NCBI RefSeq assembly: GCF_026212465.1
Contig: NC_080048.1
Coordinates: 40,509,875-40,573,874, forward strand
Length of the DNA: 64,000 nucleotides
Direction of reading: 5' to 3'
Source of the DNA: Amaranthus tricolor
Taxonomy: Eukaryota > Streptophyta > Magnoliopsida > Caryophyllales > Amaranthaceae
Shown: piece by piece, positions 29,501 through 42,582 of the stretch
Layout: each line of letters opens with the position of its first letter
Position numbering within the stretch: position 1 is the first letter of the stretch
Notes under the pieces: generated by a model
What the model was told of the DNA's origin: nothing
Seen by the model: only the letters and a program-made list of their open reading frames with translations
Databases searched by the model: none
Made by a program: the position numbers and the translations under genes

Positions 29501-30470
29501 CTGCCAAAAAGAAATGAGCAAACTACTATATTTATTCAATCCAAACATTAATAAACCAAAATAAGGTACAGCATTAACCCTAAAGCCTCAAAAAAAAATC
29601 TAAGCTATTCAATACAACATAATGTTGCTCCAAATGCCATTCAAATTCACAAACTAATGATAGCATTAATGTTCTAAAAAACCCAAATTCACCAAACACG
29701 AGTTCATTACCCATTATCAATCTCAAATGCAATTCAGAACCATTATTAGCTATCATATAATTCAATTAAAGAATTCAAAACAAACCTAAAACATTTGGTT
29801 GACAAGCCGCATTTAGGCTTTCTCAAACAAATAAATAAATAAGCCATGAACTACTCGGTAACAAATAATTAAACATAGTATCTTTTACCCTAAATGTTCT
29901 ACATAATCCCAAATTTTATTACCAATTATCAATCTCAAATGCAATTTAACACCATTATTAGCAACGTATTATTGACTAAAACAATCCAAAGATAAACCTC
30001 TAACATTTGTTTAACAAGCGGTATTTAAATTTTCCAAAAAAACAGGCACTGACTACTGGGCAACAAACAATTAAACAAAATAGCATTTTTTTAAACCTAA
30101 TTCAAATTTGAACCATAAAATGCATTAGAAATTAACTAAACCTCAACCAATAAATAAAATTCGCAAAATTTGAAATTGTGAATAGTAAAAACAATCAAAT
30201 AAGAAGTTATACAAAAGAATTCAGATCTACGACAATTCGAGAAAGACAAATAATTCACAGGAAAATAGATGAAGTAAGGGAAACAAACGGTGGCGGCGCA
30301 GAGAAGAGATACGGTGCGAATGTCTGCGGACGGTGTTCCGGGTATTCGTCGCTAGCCCTAATTGCCTGATTCTGTGAGGCCAAGAAAGTAAGAGAAAGAA
30401 AGCAACGGAGAGACGATTAGGGCCTAGTCGTTTGGAAGACAAAGGTGGGGAGGGTTTTCAAGTTGGTTTT
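29501..30470 (-). other. 5' leader and first intron of symplekin gene
   Basis: Between the first coding exon (acceptor at 29501) and about 30260 the sequence is AT-rich and intron-like. About 30260-30470 is GC-richer and, read on the minus strand, looks like a transcribed leader ending in a GTGAATT donor. That leader contains no ATG on the minus strand, which supports initiation at 29496. The exact transcription start and first exon end are inferred. Confidence 0.5.
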
Positions 30471-30479
30471 CTAAAAAAA

Positions 30480-32370
30480 AAAAAAAAAAAATACTCTTTT
30501 TTATATTCGCACCAAAACTAAGAAATTAGATATCTGACATATATATATATAGAAATAGAATTTTCACCTCAAGGACTTTGTTAGCTTTTACGTTAGAAAT
30601 AAGTAGATAGTAAAAGAGGTGGTGCAATTTTATTCAAAAATGAAAATAGATTTAATTTAATGGAACACATAAAATAAAAATGTATGCAAATTAAATGGAA
30701 TAGGAAAATATTGTATTAATTGATAAATGAGTATTAATTATATCCTTTTTATTCATTTTTATTTGCTACACCGTTTTATTTTTAAGATTTTGATAAATTG
30801 TTTCTTTTATGAGCTATTATAGGAAGTCTTATCTTTAATATTTATATATAATTTTATCTTTTAATAATAACACTTACACAATTTAAATTATTTGTCTTAT
30901 TACAAGTCATGGCTTAACTCGGCACCGCCGCAGTGAGTCATGCCATGACAAATGATCTACAAAAATTATATGCTCTTAAAATGGTCTGTGAGATATATGA
31001 CTCGCTTTGACTCGACACAAATTTTATGTTCACTTCTTAACGACATTTGAACAAACAAATATTTATATGCTATATGTAGTAGTAGCAAAATCATAGGAAT
31101 AAATAAGTACTTTTATAATTAGATTTTTGTGTTTATCAGTATATTTTTATCCAACAAAAATTATTATATTTCAGTTTAAAATTATACATTAAAAAGACCA
31201 AAACGTTGCAACACTATAAACTACAAAAGTATATTTTGGTGTTAATGGTTGAAATTTTACTTAGCAACATAGCAACTTTACAAGAATCTTAGTTTTTTTT
31301 TTTTTTTTTTTTTTTTTTGTTAAAATGTAAATTAATTCTTTTCCCCAATAGTTGTTTTACACATAGAAAATCTAATTGTAAGGATTTTTCTCTAAAAAAA
31401 TTAAATCAAACTAGGCTTCTAGGAGAGCCACTTTATAAATTAGAGTTATTTGACTCCACTTAAAACTCAAAATTCTAGATTTATTTTTTAATTAAATTTG
31501 TAATATCTGTATTTTTTTTTATTTTTTTTTTTATGAACTAGACTATTTGATTCCATTAAATTTTAACAATTACATTTTGAACTCCTTAAACATATTTTCC
31601 AGATCCACCATTGACTACTAGTCAATTCTTACATGAGACACCAACTCATATTAAATTTGATTTAAATATCAGTATATTTTTATCCAACAAAAATTATTAT
31701 TTAGAATTTTTTACTATCTTTGAAGTTTTATCAATCTTATAAATAATATTTTATATAGAGTTATAAAATAGAAGTAATATATTGTAAATATAGGACTGGC
31801 AGGTATGGAGAGAAGCTTTTAGAAATTGAACAGTTAGTCCTTATATCCATCACATAATAAAAGGTAGACTTTTTATACATATATTCATCATTTATCTTAC
31901 TTGTTATTACTCTTAGCTTTTGTGTTCACCAACTCAAAAGTCAATTTGTTTATAATTATGACAACCGAATTCCCAATCTAAGGGTAAAAGAAAAGGACAA
32001 ATAACACATAATTCACAATAATGCTTGAAAATCTAACAATTTTCATTTATGAGTAATAATATTAAAAAATACAATCAAAATTTTATTACACCCACACTAA
32101 ACACAAAATTACATGTTAAATACAACAAATTTTTTTTCCAATTTTAACTAAGAACAAAAAATATTTCTATTTAACTTCTTTTAATCCAATATCTTTTCAC
32201 CAAATTAATTTACTTATGTGATACAGTGTCACATAATTCATTAATCTTCTCGCGAATTGTAAATTGTATAAACCGACTTATTGTCTATTTTAGGGCTATT
32301 ATTAAATCATTTTGAGCGAATCGCAAATTCAAAAAGCGAATCGTGTATCACTAAATTGTTGAAATCAGCC
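30480..32370. other. Intergenic region between symplekin and ACO genes
   Basis: Strongly AT-rich, with a T-run at 31290-31318 and short repeats. No ORF or RNA gene is supported. It should hold the symplekin promoter near 30480-30900 and the ACO 3' UTR just above 32200. Confidence 0.6.
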
Positions 32371-34782
<2,412 letters not shown>

Positions 34783-34855
34783 TCACTTATATTTACTCTT
34801 TGTTTTTTTAGGTTTGCTCTTGTGGGTTGTGAGTAATGAAGACTTTGGCTAGTGG

Positions 34856-34863
34856 TATTTATA
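34856..34863 (-). promoter_or_regulatory. ACO TATA box
   Basis: Reads TATAAATA on the minus strand, 92 bases before the ACO ATG at 34764. This suits a short leader of about 60 nt. Positional inference. Confidence 0.75.
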
Positions 34864-36375
34864 GAGGAGGAAAATAAGGATTAAGAAAGTATAATAATTA
34901 GTTCATGAAAAAATTTATGGTTCATCACAAAAGAATGTTTGGGCCTACCACATGTCTCTTCTTAAAAAATTTGGACTCTTCTTTTTTGTTTTAAAATTTT
35001 ATGTTGAATAATGCAATTCATGAAAAAGAAATAGGAAAGCAAATTGTTTATTTCCTTGACTAAAAAAAATCACTCAAAAAAATACTAACTTTTTAGTGAG
35101 ACTGTCTCATTGTGAAATGATTTTAATTAGGTGAGCCTAAACTATATTTTAAAAAATTGCTTTTTGTATATGTATGAATTTATATTTTATTTTTTTATAT
35201 TTTTTATTTATGTGCTGCTTATATAGACCCGTTTCATAGTGAAACAGTCATATACAAGACTTGCTTGGAAAAAAAAAGTTGGAAGCATGAAAGAAAGCCA
35301 CCTTCCAAAGCATATGTGATTTATTATTTCCTGTGCTTGGACCTTTGCTTTAAATGGTAGAAGTTGTTTAGTCTACAATTCTTAGATTTTCTTAAGGTGG
35401 CTTTATTTATGTGATGTAATTGCCACAACTAAAATGGCTCTCTTGTATCTTTTGGATTGAGAACAAAGTTAGGAAAATCTCTTACATGTTAGAAAGAAAG
35501 GAAATATAAGCATCTTAAAAGGTGTATATTTAGGTGATTAGGTGGGTTTTTGAGTATGATACTCTTGATCAGGTTAATTTTTGTTCTTGTGTGTGTATAT
35601 TTGACAATTTAATTTTACTATTATATGCGGGTTATTTCAAGTTGAATCAAGTCATATTCAATTTCAGTTAATCGAGTCAGTTTTGGACAACTCTATATCA
35701 AAGTATTCCTTTAAATGGTAAATCATACCCTTTTCACAAAGCTACAAGAGAAAATCTTTACTGTTATGTCAACTTATAATTCTCTTTTTTATCTTTAATA
35801 AACTTATATGATTAGACTATTAGTACAAGTATAAAACCCACGACGTAGTATACATTCTTATGATTTCAAGTTTTTATATATGAGAGATTTTATAAAATAT
35901 TTACTAAAACATCTCAAAAGTTCGTGAACAATAATGTTGATAATAATTTTATCAAATAATAAAATTACTTTAACTTAAAACACATAATTGGAGTTTATAC
36001 ATGTGTAAATGTTCTCTGTTCTGTTTTTCTTGCTATCAAATTCAATGGCATAATAATTAAAAAAAGAGAACTAATCTTTTAAAAGACTATTCTACCTTTC
36101 AATTAAACATTATACATGGGTAAATGATTTCATAATTGGATGATGGCATGGATGAGGGTGAGGAAGGGTAAGTGTGGGTATAAAGAAGAAGAAGGGGATT
36201 GATTTCATAAAAAAGATGACGATTGATTTCACAAAATGGGTTGTTTTGAGAAGATGATGGGGGTTATAAAAGGGAGTTAGCAAGGGATGGTGTAGATTAA
36301 GTATTAAAACAAAATGGATGGCACAGATTGCCGGCAAAATATGGAGGGAGAGGGAGAGATGAATTTATTATGAAA
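34864..36375. other. ACO upstream region
   Basis: AT-rich promoter and intergenic sequence with no gene. It contains a MITE-like inverted-repeat element at about 35097-35262. Confidence 0.6.
35097..35262. mobile_element. MITE-like element upstream of ACO
   Basis: About 165 bp with imperfect terminal inverted repeats: left GACTGTCTCATTGTGAAATGA, and right, when reversed, GACTGTTTCACTATGAAACGG. No coding capacity. It lies about 330 bp upstream of the ACO start codon. Confidence 0.55.
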
Positions 36376-36384
36376 TTAATTTTA
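36376..36384. repeat. 9-bp target site duplication, left
   Basis: TTAATTTTA, identical to 39100-39108 and directly abutting the inverted repeat. Nine bases is the diagnostic duplication size for Mutator-superfamily transposons. Confidence 0.95.
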
Positions 36385-36618
36385 GAGAAAATTCTAACAA
36401 ACTACCTATTCTATACATGAATTTGCAAAAAACTACCTTTTCTAATTTTTTTTGCAAAAAACTACTTTATGTAATGCTTTTGTTTGCAAAAGACTACCTC
36501 TTAACGGATATGAGAGTTTGACCGTTCAAATTAACGTTTGACTCTCACGTGTGACGCACGTGACCCATTAATATTTGAACCTTCTTCATTGCTGCTTTTC
36601 AATTCAGTACTGTTCTTC
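36385..36618 (+). repeat. MULE left terminal inverted repeat
   Basis: Contains three spaced variants of TTTGCAAAAACTACC at about 36423, 36448 and 36482, then two CACGTG G-boxes (36546-36551, 36557-36562). The three repeats may be transposase-binding sites and the G-boxes may give promoter activity; both are inference. Confidence 0.9.
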
Positions 36619-36947
36619 GTTGTTCTTCGCTGCTGTTGTTCGAAAGATCTATACCTGTCCTCTTCTTCTTCCAAAAAACCGGTTCTCAAAGTTCTTGAAT
36701 TCCCTCCCTTCTTCCTTGAAACATCTTCCAGCTGAAGCATCTAACCTTTAGAGGTATGTAGTACTACTTAATTAAGTTTTTGTTCTTCATTGTTGTATTT
36801 TATTTTGTCTTTAATTTCGCTCCCTTCTTCCTTTGGCTGCTGTTATTTTCGGATTTAATTTCCTCTTTTTATCTTGTAATTTGTTAATTGATTATTGTTG
36901 TGTGAGAATAATGTATAATGGTTCCTAAAATTAGATAAATCAGTAAA

Positions 36948-37541
36948 ATGAAGAAATTGAAAATCTGGAAAAAAGGAAGTTCTTCGAAAATGCAGCATTC
37001 TGAGTTGGCAAATGAGTTGGTCAATGTTAGGACAGATGAGGTGGAGCTTGAAAGAAATGATGTGGCACATGAGGTTGTGGATGACCTGGAAAGATCAAAT
37101 ATAGTTGTTGATGTTGGGGAAATGGGACCACCAAACACATATACGGGTTATAAAGAATGTTTAAGTGCTAACCCTAGATCTAAAACAAATAACTCAGATG
37201 CTATTTCAACCCTAAACCTTACACCAATTGAGAGAGGTTTAACTCTACAGCAACAACTTTCTGATTTTGAGGATAGTAGTGATGATGATTACAGTTGCGG
37301 TCATGAGGATGAATATGAGCATGATTCTGATTTGTTTGCAGAAAATGTAGTTTATGGTCTCGATGAAGTGTTTATAGGTGATGATGAAATTAGATTGTTA
37401 GTAGATAAGGAGGTTGATGAGGAAAACAATAGAGACATATACGTTAATGATGATGAACTGGAGTATGATGATGTTGATTTGGGTGCCTATCATTCTTCAA
37501 ATAGCTGTAGAAGGATGTTCAGATCAGAGTTGATTCAGTAA
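36948..37541 (+). CDS. Acidic 197-aa ORF of the MULE, possibly a truncated mudrA-like N-terminus
   Basis: Starts MKKLKIWKKGSSSKMQHSEL at an ATG about 330 bp inside the left TIR. The N-terminus is basic; the rest is strongly acidic, with Asp/Glu clusters such as DFEDSSDDDYS and HEDEYEHDSDLF. Acidic N-terminal regions of this kind precede the transposase in many plant MULEs, but the zinc ribbon and DDE catalytic domain are absent. The ORF ends before the repetitive middle of the element. It may be the remains of an internally deleted mudrA, or an unrelated element-encoded protein. Function unknown. Confidence 0.6.
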   Translation: MKKLKIWKKGSSSKMQHSELANELVNVRTDEVELERNDVAHEVVDDLERSNIVVDVGEMGPPNTYTGYKECLSANPRSKTNNSDAISTLNLTPIERGLTLQQQLSDFEDSSDDDYSCGHEDEYEHDSDLFAENVVYGLDEVFIGDDEIRLLVDKEVDEENNRDIYVNDDELEYDDVDLGAYHSSNSCRRMFRSELIQ

Positions 37542-38349
37542 GAATGAGTTGATTCAAATGGCTAATGAATGAGTTGAATCAGTATATGCTGTATAATAGT
37601 CGAATCATTACATGCTGTATGTGCTGTGCTGTATGTCTGTATCAAAGCAACAAAAGGTTAAGTTGCTGAATGATTAAGATCATTTTGTTTAACATCATTG
37701 TTCATGCTCAATGTTGATGCTGTATGTTGATGATTGTCTGTATGTCTGATCAAGTATAATAGCTGTATCAATGTTGCTGCTGTATGTTTAAGATCATTTT
37801 GTTTAAAGAAGTCTGCTTGTGTTAAGCATGTAATGAAAACCAGCTGTATCAATGTAAGCATGTAATGAAAACCAGCATGTATCAATGTAAGCAAAGTGTT
37901 GAATGAAAACATTCAGCATGAACAAACAGCAAAGTGCAAAGTGCAAAGTGCATTGTGTTGAGTATGGCAGCAACTTGTTGAATGCTTAGATACAGCTACT
38001 AGCCTTATCAAACATTCATTAGCTTATCAAACATTCCAAAACAAACAACATTCCAAAACCAAAACAAACAGCAACCACAGCAAACAGAACAACCCAGCAA
38101 ACACCAAACATACGGCTACTAGCCTTATCAAACACAGCAAAGACACAGCAAAGAGCAAACACACCAAATAGCCAAAAACAACAAATAGCAAACAGCAAAC
38201 ACAATACACATTACATAAACACAAGTGTATTTACAGTTCCTGCAAAAGAAATTAAATTGAAAAAATAAAAGCTTAATTCATTGAATCATCATGATCAATT
38301 TACAATACCCAAATCACTGTTACAATTAATCTTAAATAGGTCCTAAACT

Positions 38350-38787
38350 TCAAATACTAGCCTTGATTAATACAAGAAACAGTAACAAAAAACAAACGAA
38401 AAACCCTAATACAAAGCTTGTAAACTGATTTCCATGCTTCCTCTCATTCATCCATTTCTTCTTAATCCTTTTAATTTCTGAAATTGCTTGTTCCTTTTCA
38501 TGTTCCAAGCAACAAACCTTTGATGTCAAAATCTTGATTTCGGTTGCCAATTGTAGCTTCTCCTCCACAAGCTTGTTCGTCACTTCTCTTTGCCAAACAG
38601 CCATTTCAGGATGATCAACCCATTTAAACTTTTTGCATCCCCTCCAATTTGTATCAGGATCATAAAAAACGCAAGTCTTAAACCTTCTTCCTGGATTTTC
38701 CTTGGTCCATGAAACCCTCCTTGCAAAGGGAACTCCACACCCACATCTTTCAGGTATCGAGTTTTGCGTTGAAGAAGAAGAAGACAT
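38350..38787 (-). CDS. GRF-type zinc-finger protein with coiled coil and C-terminal membrane segment (MULE-encoded)
   Basis: 145 aa. A Ser-rich N-terminus is followed by a GRF zinc finger at about residues 16-60: CGCG, then PGRRFKTC, then GCKKFKWVD. A charged helical, probably coiled-coil region spans about 70-118 (NKLVEEKLQLATEIKILTSK). A hydrophobic segment at about 122-142 (FVLGFFVCFLLLFLVLI) looks like a tail anchor. GRF fingers bind nucleic acid in other proteins. The ORF is intact and starts about 80 bp inside the right TIR, so the TIR probably supplies its promoter. It is either a gene the MULE family carries or a captured host gene; role unknown. Confidence 0.8.
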   Translation of the reverse strand: MSSSSSTQNSIPERCGCGVPFARRVSWTKENPGRRFKTCVFYDPDTNWRGCKKFKWVDHPEMAVWQREVTNKLVEEKLQLATEIKILTSKVCCLEHEKEQAISEIKRIKKKWMNERKHGNQFTSFVLGFFVCFLLLFLVLIKASI

Positions 38788-38865
38788 TACTGATTAATTT
38801 AGGGTTTTTCGAAGATGAAGGAGAGAAAATTAGGGTTTTTTCGAAGAAGAGGAATGAAATGGGAA

Positions 38866-39099
38866 GAAGAACAGTACTGAATTGAAAAGCAGCAATGAAG
38901 AAGGTTCAAATATTAATGGGTCACGTCCGTCACACGTGAGAGTCAAACGTTAATTTGAACGGTCAAACTCTCATATTCGTTAAGAGGTAGTCTTTTGCAA
39001 ACAAAAGCATTACATAAGGTAGTTTTTTGCAAAAAAAATTAGAAAATGTAGTTTTTTGCAAATTCATGTATAGAATAGGTAGTTTGTTAGAATTTTCTC
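38866..39099 (-). repeat. MULE right terminal inverted repeat
   Basis: Reverse complement of 36385-36618 with about four substitutions, one of which removes the second G-box (GACGTG instead of CACGTG). Confidence 0.95.
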
Positions 39100-39108
39100 T
39101 TAATTTTA
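39100..39108. repeat. 9-bp target site duplication, right
   Basis: TTAATTTTA, identical to the left flank of the MULE. Confidence 0.95.
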
Positions 39109-40199
39109 ATTAAGAGAGTAAAAGTAATTGGGAAAGAGAAATAAACATGGAAGAAGTTATTAATTTTAGTTGAGAATAGATAAAGATTAAATAATGGTAG
39201 ATATAAAAGTTAATGAGGTATAGAGTTGAATAAAAATAGGGGTAAAGTAGACATTTACATGGTTGTAATTTGCTAAAAATAGAAGTGTAGTAAGTAATAT
39301 GAAATTGTCAAAAATAGAAAATGTAGCAAGTAATATGGAACGGAAGAAGTATATATTAGGTGAGTGGGTCAATATACTTTATAAATTGTACTCCCTCCGT
39401 TCTTTTAAATTCTTTCACTTTGGGTTTTTCACACATATTAAGAAAAAGAGAATCTTTGGTTGTAGTGGATATTATTTTAATTAAATAGTAGTGTGAAGTA
39501 ATGATTATATTGAAAGTATGAGAGAAAATAATTATAAATAAAAGTAAAACAAAAAAAACACTGATTTTATTAAATTAATTAAAAATAAAATATAACCTTA
39601 CAATGGAGGTAATTTAACCAACTTTTCAAATTGGGAAAGTTTGAAGCTCTACAATAAAAAAAAAAGGAGGGAACTTAATCCCTACATACAAAAACCAAAA
39701 TAATCAGAAATTTACAATCATGGATCATCAAATTACATACATTGGCCAAATTAAACTAACATGGATCAGCAATTACATGTACTCTAATCAGAAATTACAT
39801 CAAATAATCTGAAAAAATGACCTTACAAATTTCAGTTTAGCCTATAAAAGCTGCTGTTTGTGAAAAATCAATAGCCAAACAGAGTGTGAAAAATCAGTAG
39901 CCAAACAATTTGGAAAAATCAGTAGCATTATCTTCCAAAAATCAGTAGCTTTTCTTAACAGCTTACAAATTCTTCATATATATTCGAAAATCAGCAACAT
40001 TATCTTCCAAAGATCAGTAAGCTTGTCTTAACAGCTTACAAAAATCAGTAGCCAAATAGTTTGTGAAAAAGATCATCGCATCATTAGCCTTCAATGGCTT
40101 CAGGAAGTGAAGATGAGCAACAAGGGGCTTGGTACTTTGGATCGAATTCATACGTTCTAGAGTCTAGTTCTGAATCAGAAGAAGAACCACATACAGAAA

Positions 40200-41561
40200 A
40201 TGGAAGAAATAGGACCACAACAACAAAATCAGCATAAGCCAAGACTCACGAATGAGTTAAGGCAACTTATTTTCCAAGAGATGTTGTCACTAAAAGTTAG
40301 TGACTCACTTCTTCATGGTACATTCAAACGCATAGCTCAAAAATACAGCTACACACATAGAACCATCCGAGATTTATGGAAACGAGCAATACAAACCAAG
40401 GAAGCAAACAAACCATACATTGTGGAATCCAAGTACAAAAATTATGGAAGAAAAAGAGTGGTCATACCACCAAACTTACTTGAGTCTAGACCCATTGGCG
40501 AACGTACTTGCATTAGAGATGTTGCAACATGTTTAGATTTGGCACCGTCAACGGTGTGGAGGTTGATAAAAAGAGGCGAGATAAAGGCTCATTCAAATCC
40601 ACTACACCTGGCTTTAACCGATGCCAACAAAATAAGGAGGGTGGAGTGAATTTTGAGCCTTATTCAAGAAGACACCATTCAAAGACACTCGGTTTACAAA
40701 GTAATGTACGATTATATTCACATTGACGAGAAGTGGTTTTATTTAACCAAGAAAACGCAAAGGGTTTATTTAGCACACAAAGAAAAGGTCTCATATAGGG
40801 CAGCGAATTCATCAAAGTTCATACCTAAGGCCATGTTCTTAGGAGTCGTTGCTAGGCCTAGATGGAATCATTTTGGTCAATGTACGTTTGATGGGAAAAT
40901 TGGAATTTTCCTTATTATCAATATGGTGGCAGCACTAAGAGATTCAAAGAATCAACCAAGGGGTTCAGTAGAAATTAAACCAACTAAATCAGTTAATCAA
41001 GAAGTTTATAGGAGTATGCTCATACAACAATTGATTCCGGCTATACTAAGAAAATGGCCAAGTGAAGGACCTTCCATTATTTTTATTCAATAAGATAATG
41101 CAAGGGTTCATATCACAAACGATGATCCAATATGGCAACAACACAATAGGCAAGGGGGTTTAACTTTTATTCTTACTCAACAACCTCCAAATAGTCCGGA
41201 TTTTAATATTCTAGACTTGGGTTTCTTTAGGAGCATACAATCACTTGTGCATAAAAAGATGCCCATAAACATTACAAAATTAATCACAGCAGTTAAGGAT
41301 GCATTCGGAGAGTTACATCCAAAGACCTTAACTAATGTGTGGATCTCATTACAACACCATTTAAATGAGATTTTAAAAGTTAAGGGGTCTAATGACTACA
41401 TACAACCACACTTTAGAAAGAATGTTGAAGAAGACAATGGCAGGTTAAGGATTCAAGTGAGAATCCCAACACAATTGGTTAGAGAAATTGTAGCTTTTCT
41501 TAACCCAAACAGGGATCAACAACAAACACAAGCATTAACAGAAAATGAGGATGCTGCATAA
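40200..41561 (+). pseudogene. Mariner-like transposase, DD39D type, with two nonsense mutations
   Basis: One reading frame runs from ATG 40200 to TAA 41559-41561, interrupted only by TGA at 40647-40649 and TAA at 41091-41093. The N-terminal third has the helix-turn-helix DNA-binding region (LTNELRQLIFQEMLSL, then RIAQKYSYTHRTIRDLWKR, then a second HTH near DLAPSTVWRLIKRGE). The catalytic Asp codons are 40725-40727 (IHIDEKWFY), 41094-41096 (DNARVH) and 41214-41216 (ILDLGFF). The last two are separated by exactly 39 residues, the plant mariner signature. By comparison with the family, the first stop replaces a Trp-like codon and the second replaces Gln in IxIQQDNAR. Both are single transitions of the C-to-T type. 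Otherwise the frame is clean, so death was recent. Confidence 0.93.
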
Positions 41562-42222
41562 AAAAAGAGATCATTCAAGAAGCTTATGATCAGGCAGTTG
41601 AAGAAACTCAAGGATGACAAACATCAAAGCCCCTCAGTTTATTTTGTTCAAATCATCATTAAAATTGTAGCTTTAAAAACTTAGAAGCAACTATTTGTTA
41701 ATCACAACCCATGTTAACGATTAATGTGCATGTTTTTGATTAGCAAGTCACTTCATTACTTTACATAATTTTAGAAAAAAAGCCCCCTGATTCTTCATAG
41801 AGGTTATGAAACCTCTCAAATTATAATTGATCATCAACAAATGAAGTAACTGAACATGCTAAAAAATTAAGTGATGGGTTTTGGTTTACCAAATGCTACT
41901 CAACCAAGTAATCAAAGTAAATTTTTCAGAATTTAGAGGTTCAACAATTTGACATCACAGGGGCTTGTACACATAAAACCAGCAACAAACATCAACTCTA
42001 AAACCAGCAACATAATACCAATAGTAGAACGAAAAAAACCCCAAATAAACCAGAAGAACTCAATATCAACAATAACACATAAAAACAAACGAAAAAACAA
42101 ACATCAAACATAAATACAAGATCATCATAATACAACATCAAACAACAACACATAAAACCAGCTCCAATTTTTCAAATTTAATTAAAAAAAAAGAGCGAAA
42201 AATCAGAACAACCTTACAATCA

Positions 42223-42582
42223 TTAAGCACGTTTTTTGGGGTTCGATTTTGCCCTAGACGCAATAACATCTTCAGGAGTGTTAGGGACAACCAAATTGAT
42301 TTCATCTTCTTTCACATTAGTTGGAGTTAATGGATATAATTGAGATGGTTCATTTTCAACAATAGGAGAAGTTGGTGGAGATTCATGATACATAGATGTG
42401 GCATCATCTTCAACTACCTTTTGATATGCCTCAAGATCTTTTTTTGACCACTTCAAAATTTCATTGGAGTAGGAATGGGAACGACCATGGAGGGAACAAG
42501 AACACAACTCACCATAATCGCATAGATCGTTATAAAGATATGAAGGAATTGTGGAGTCACTCTTAGATTCGTTGTTTTCCAT
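42223..42582 (-). CDS. 119-aa antisense ORF inside the mariner element, unknown function
   Basis: Intact ORF from ATG to stop, transcribed opposite to the transposase in the right part of the element. It starts MENNESKSDSTIPSYLYN. A Cys/His-containing patch follows (DYGELCSCSLHGRSHSYS), then a helical KWSKKDLEAYQKVVEDD, a Pro/Ser/acidic stretch (SPPTSPIVENEP), and a basic NLS-like C-terminus (SNPKKRA). I do not recognise the family. Plant mariner elements are usually described with a single transposase gene, so this may be an accessory protein or a captured gene fragment. Confidence 0.55.
   Translation of the reverse strand: MENNESKSDSTIPSYLYNDLCDYGELCSCSLHGRSHSYSNEILKWSKKDLEAYQKVVEDDATSMYHESPPTSPIVENEPSQLYPLTPTNVKEDEINLVVPNTPEDVIASRAKSNPKKRA

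Larger units (their letters stand above)
36385..39099. mobile_element. Mutator-like element (MULE) with long TIRs
   Basis: A 2715-bp element with 234-bp terminal inverted repeats (36385-36618 and 38866-39099) differing at only about four positions, flanked by perfect 9-bp duplications. It carries an acidic ORF on + (36948-37541) and a GRF zinc-finger ORF on - (38350-38787), transcribed toward each other. No transposase catalytic domain is present, so it is non-autonomous. The near-identical TIRs suggest recent insertion. The interior at about 37550-38220 is full of short direct repeats (CTGTATCAATGTAAGCATG and CAAACAGCAAA-type phrases). Confidence 0.95.

Noticed and set aside
30227..30442. 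71-codon minus ORF in the symplekin leader
   Set aside because: It has no ATG and is Arg/Leu/Ser-rich leader sequence; it does not match the symplekin N-terminus.
36531..36740. ORFs on both strands over the left TIR of the MULE
   Set aside because: Located in terminal-repeat sequence; no domain, and the right TIR does not preserve the frame.
38019..38224. Two overlapping Cys/Leu-rich minus ORFs in the MULE
   Set aside because: They are reverse translations of the CAAACAGCAAA-type low-complexity repeat.
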